Positions 61,838-64,000 of a DNA stretch of 64,000 bases are shown here, one piece after another; the first letter of the stretch is position 1; the number at the start of each line of letters is the position of its first letter. A program made the translations under genes and the position numbers. The stretch is from a candidate division WOR-3 bacterium. GTDB lineage: Bacteria; Hydrothermota; Tepidihabitantia; Tepidihabitantales; Tepidihabitantaceae. Location: assembly GCA_039801085.1 (NCBI GenBank), contig JBDRTY010000002.1, positions 1 through 64,000 of the forward strand, written 5' to 3'. The notes under the pieces are model-generated. The model was not told the origin of the DNA. It saw only the letters and a program-made list of their open reading frames with translations, and did no database searches.

Positions 61838-63061
61838 ATGCCCAACTCCTCCAATAATCCATATCTGTCACGAAACCATCAGGAAACCTCGGCAGAAAAT
61901 CAGCTCTGGGAGGAGGCACTGAATGCATTTTACCGAGACGATGATGAAACAGCACTGGCATTACTGCTTGAGGTTCTTGAGAGTCAGCCTGATAACCTGC
62001 GGGCTGCATATCTGACGGTGCTGTGCGCTGCCAATCTGAGCGATGAGGAGACGGTGGAAGAGGTATGTCGTGCGGTGCGCCGGTACGGAGTACGGCATCC
62101 GTATGCCTTGGGCTGTGAAGCGGTGCGGGCGATGTTCTATGCCAATTATGAACGGGCAGAGCATCTTTTTGAGCTGGCACTGCAGGCGCTGCCCGATGAT
62201 ATTGACCTCTGTATCGGGCTGGGCATTTTGTGCGAGCAGATGGGACAGGAGGAGAAGTGCGCAGAAACCTACCGCCGGGTCCTGGAGTATGCGCCCGACA
62301 ACATCCGCGCCCGGATCTCGCTGGGTATAAGCTATGCCCTGAGCGGCGAGTACCTTTCCGCCTTTGCCGAGTATCAGTATGCGAAACGGCTGGACCCGAG
62401 CGTGGAAAATCCCCACCAGCATCTCGGGAGAGATTTCTATGCAGACGGACTGCTGGCCGAGGCGGCACAGGAGTTTCTGCAGGCAATTGCCGAAGAACCG
62501 GAACAGCCGGCAGCTTATTTCTTTCTGTTGGACTGTTACCGGCGACTGGGCGAGGTAGATGAAGCCCTTGATGCCTATCAGCAGATCCGGATGCGGTTCG
62601 CTCACGAGCCCGAAGTCATGAGCCAGTTCTTTGAGCAGTTCCGGATGTTTAATGAGGCATTGCCACTCCTCGAGCGGCTGAATAAAGAGCACCCGGAGGA
62701 TCTGGAAATTTTGCTCCGGCTCTGTCGCGCCTATGAGGAGACCGGTCAGTCTGCAAAGGCGCTCAACCGGCTTGAGAAGGCAGTTCCGGACGACCCCGAT
62801 GCCGGACCGCTCTGGTCTGAGCTTGCCCGACTGTATTATCAGACTGGTGAATATCAGTCGGCGGCAGCAGCAGCAAGAAGGGCGGTTGAATTCAACCGGT
62901 ATGACCAGGAAGCCTACGGAGTACTTGCCGATGCCCTGCTGATGCTCGGGAGGATTGAGGAGGCGGAGACCACCGCGCAGGAAATGGAGCGGATTCAGGA
63001 TGAAGCCTGGCAGCGGTATCAGCGGCGGTTTTCCGGCCTTGAGGAGGAAGGCAAAGATTAA
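61838..63061 (+). CDS. TPR repeat protein
   Basis: This 407-residue soluble protein has eight to ten tetratricopeptide repeats over its whole length (for example A-L-N-A-F-Y-R-D-D-D-E-T-A-L, E-R-A-E-H-L-F-E-L-A-L-Q-A-L-P-D-D and E-Y-Q-S-A-A-A-A-A-R-R-A-V-E). It has no signal peptide and is strongly acidic, so it is a cytoplasmic scaffold for protein-protein contacts. The ATG follows the -10 box by 7 nt, so translation should be leaderless. The M19 dipeptidase gene overlaps its end. Confidence 0.88.
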   Translation: MPNSSNNPYLSRNHQETSAENQLWEEALNAFYRDDDETALALLLEVLESQPDNLRAAYLTVLCAANLSDEETVEEVCRAVRRYGVRHPYALGCEAVRAMFYANYERAEHLFELALQALPDDIDLCIGLGILCEQMGQEEKCAETYRRVLEYAPDNIRARISLGISYALSGEYLSAFAEYQYAKRLDPSVENPHQHLGRDFYADGLLAEAAQEFLQAIAEEPEQPAAYFFLLDCYRRLGEVDEALDAYQQIRMRFAHEPEVMSQFFEQFRMFNEALPLLERLNKEHPEDLEILLRLCRAYEETGQSAKALNRLEKAVPDDPDAGPLWSELARLYYQTGEYQSAAAAARRAVEFNRYDQEAYGVLADALLMLGRIEEAETTAQEMERIQDEAWQRYQRRFSGLEEEGKD

Positions 63062-64000
63062 TTTCCGGTCGATCCACCGCCAGGCACCGGTTGTTGATCT
63101 GCACTGTGATTCGATTTTAGACCACATCTCTGGCCGTCGGGATATTACCCGCAGAACCAGGGGCCATGTTGATCTGCCAAAGCTGACCGCCGGTGGTGTC
63201 AAGGTACAGGTCTTTGCCATCTTCCCGGATCCGAAGAAGATCAAAGCCGGAGAGTATGAATCCTTTGTGCTGCGCGCCGCAGGGGCAATCCGGAAATTAT
63301 GTCAGCAGCATCCGGACCGACTGGGGTTGGCGCTCTCGCCCAGCGGTCTGAAACGGCTCGTCGGTCAGGACAGGATTGCGGTGGTGATCGGAGTTGAAGG
63401 AGGGCATGCGCTTGAAGGAGACCTGGAGCGGATTTACCGCTTCTATCGTGCCGGGGTGCGGATACTGACCCTCACCTGGTGCAATTCCAACGAGCTGGCA
63501 GATGCGAGCTGGGATAAGACCCGGCTGCATAACGGGCTTTCCCCTCTGGGCAGAGAAGCGGTCCGAATTATGAACCGGCTGGGGATGATAATTGATCTGT
63601 CCCATGCCGCAGAAGCCAGCTTCTATCAGGCGCTGGAGCTGAGTTCGGCACCGGTCATCGCTTCCCATTCCGGGGTTTATGCCCTTCGCCGCCACAACCG
63701 TAACCTGAAGAACGATCAGCTGAGCGCGCTGGCACAGCAGGGCGGGATGATGGGGCAGGTGTTTCTGCCGGCGTTTCTCTGCCCGGATCCGGGCCGGGCA
63801 TCAATTGATGATGTTATCCATTCGATCGATTATGTTGTCCAGAAGTTCGGCCCCGGTGTAATCGGCCTGGGTTCGGACTTTGACGGGTTTTCCGGCAGGC
63901 TGAAAGGGCTGGAAAATGCGGGCAAACTGCCGGAAATTACCCGCAGGCTGGTGCAATTGGGCTATACTGAACCGGATGTCAGAAAAATTTTAGGGCTGAA
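63057..64000 (+). CDS. Membrane dipeptidase, M19 family (partial at right edge)
   Basis: The frame runs off the window after about 314 codons. M19 zinc-site motifs are visible: H-x-D in VVDLHCDS, the bridging glutamate in GVEGGHAL, histidines in DLSHAA and ASHSGV, and Asp in GSDFDGF. It hydrolyses dipeptides, including those with C-terminal D-amino acids. Start: no ATG or GTG lies before the catalytic region. AGGAGG at 63042-63047 is nine nt before an ATT at 63057, and a TTG at 63039 lacks such a signal. It overlaps the TPR gene end. Confidence 0.88.
   Translation, partial: MNFRSIHRQAPVVDLHCDSILDHISGRRDITRRTRGHVDLPKLTAGGVKVQVFAIFPDPKKIKAGEYESFVLRAAGAIRKLCQQHPDRLGLALSPSGLKRLVGQDRIAVVIGVEGGHALEGDLERIYRFYRAGVRILTLTWCNSNELADASWDKTRLHNGLSPLGREAVRIMNRLGMIIDLSHAAEASFYQALELSSAPVIASHSGVYALRRHNRNLKNDQLSALAQQGGMMGQVFLPAFLCPDPGRASIDDVIHSIDYVVQKFGPGVIGLGSDFDGFSGRLKGLENAGKLPEITRRLVQLGYTEPDVRKILGL

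Noticed and set aside
1-64000. CRISPR arrays, insertion sequences, rRNA and tRNA genes
   Set aside because: No regularly spaced direct repeats, no transposase-like frame and no rRNA or tRNA signature was seen on reading both strands; a formal scan was not possible.

Overview
The window looks like a chromosomal segment of a moderately GC-rich, Gram-negative-type bacterium from a poorly sampled lineage. Seven predicted secreted proteins (one cut by the left edge) end in the beta-sandwich C-terminal module seen as a type IX-like sorting or FlgD-Ig-like domain. There are lipoproteins and an outer-membrane barrel candidate, and the core genes (pnp, rpsO, dnaA, recO, hypF, rtcA, asnA) are unlike those of model organisms. 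This mix fits candidate phylum WOR-3 (Stahlbacteria) or a relative in the FCB neighbourhood; the assignment is an inference.

Layout: 1-7 kb, end of a secreted protein, then a minus-strand run of GAF protein, M29 aminopeptidase, MFS exporter, glycosyltransferase, PLP aminotransferase and M16 protease. 7-12 kb, rpsO-pnp, a stand-alone AAA+ ATPase, a nitroreductase and a PepSY-type membrane peptide. 12-16.5 kb, plus-strand phoH-ybeY-CNNM-CNNM-recO. 16.5-27 kb, secreted and envelope proteins plus galE. 27-31 kb, polyprenyl-phosphate glycosyltransferase, flippase-like protein, hisC and DUF502. 31-36 kb, Lon-like protease and TldD/TldE. 36-38 kb, a sigma-54 activator followed by a sigma-54-type promoter and a predicted small RNA. 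39.6-43.3 kb, an AT-richer island with an HhH-only RadC fragment and a one-chain DNA methyltransferase. 43.4-48.6 kb, M28 peptidase, membrane proteins and hypF. 48.6-50.4 kb, dnaA with flanking DnaA boxes, a likely origin. 50.4-55.2 kb, M23 protein, asnA, DUF72 and rtcA, with two further candidate structured RNAs. 55.2-64 kb, pdxA, an ABC-2 exporter with a glycosyltransferase, PrsW protease, lipoprotein, TPR protein and the start of an M19 dipeptidase.

Near-consensus TTGACA-N16/17-TATAAT promoters stand out. In about ten genes the -10 box ends only 5-10 nt before the start codon, so these mRNAs should be leaderless or nearly so; other genes, mostly within operons, carry AGGAGG-type ribosome binding sites. 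The least explained parts are non-coding: (i) the sigma-54 activator with its neighbouring sigma-54-promoted, terminator-ended RNA at 35966-36087; (ii) a promoter-to-terminator structured RNA of about 140 nt at 55073-55212 with an anti-Shine-Dalgarno stretch; (iii) a long-hairpin RNA at 51753-51877. No rRNA, tRNA, CRISPR array or insertion sequence was seen.
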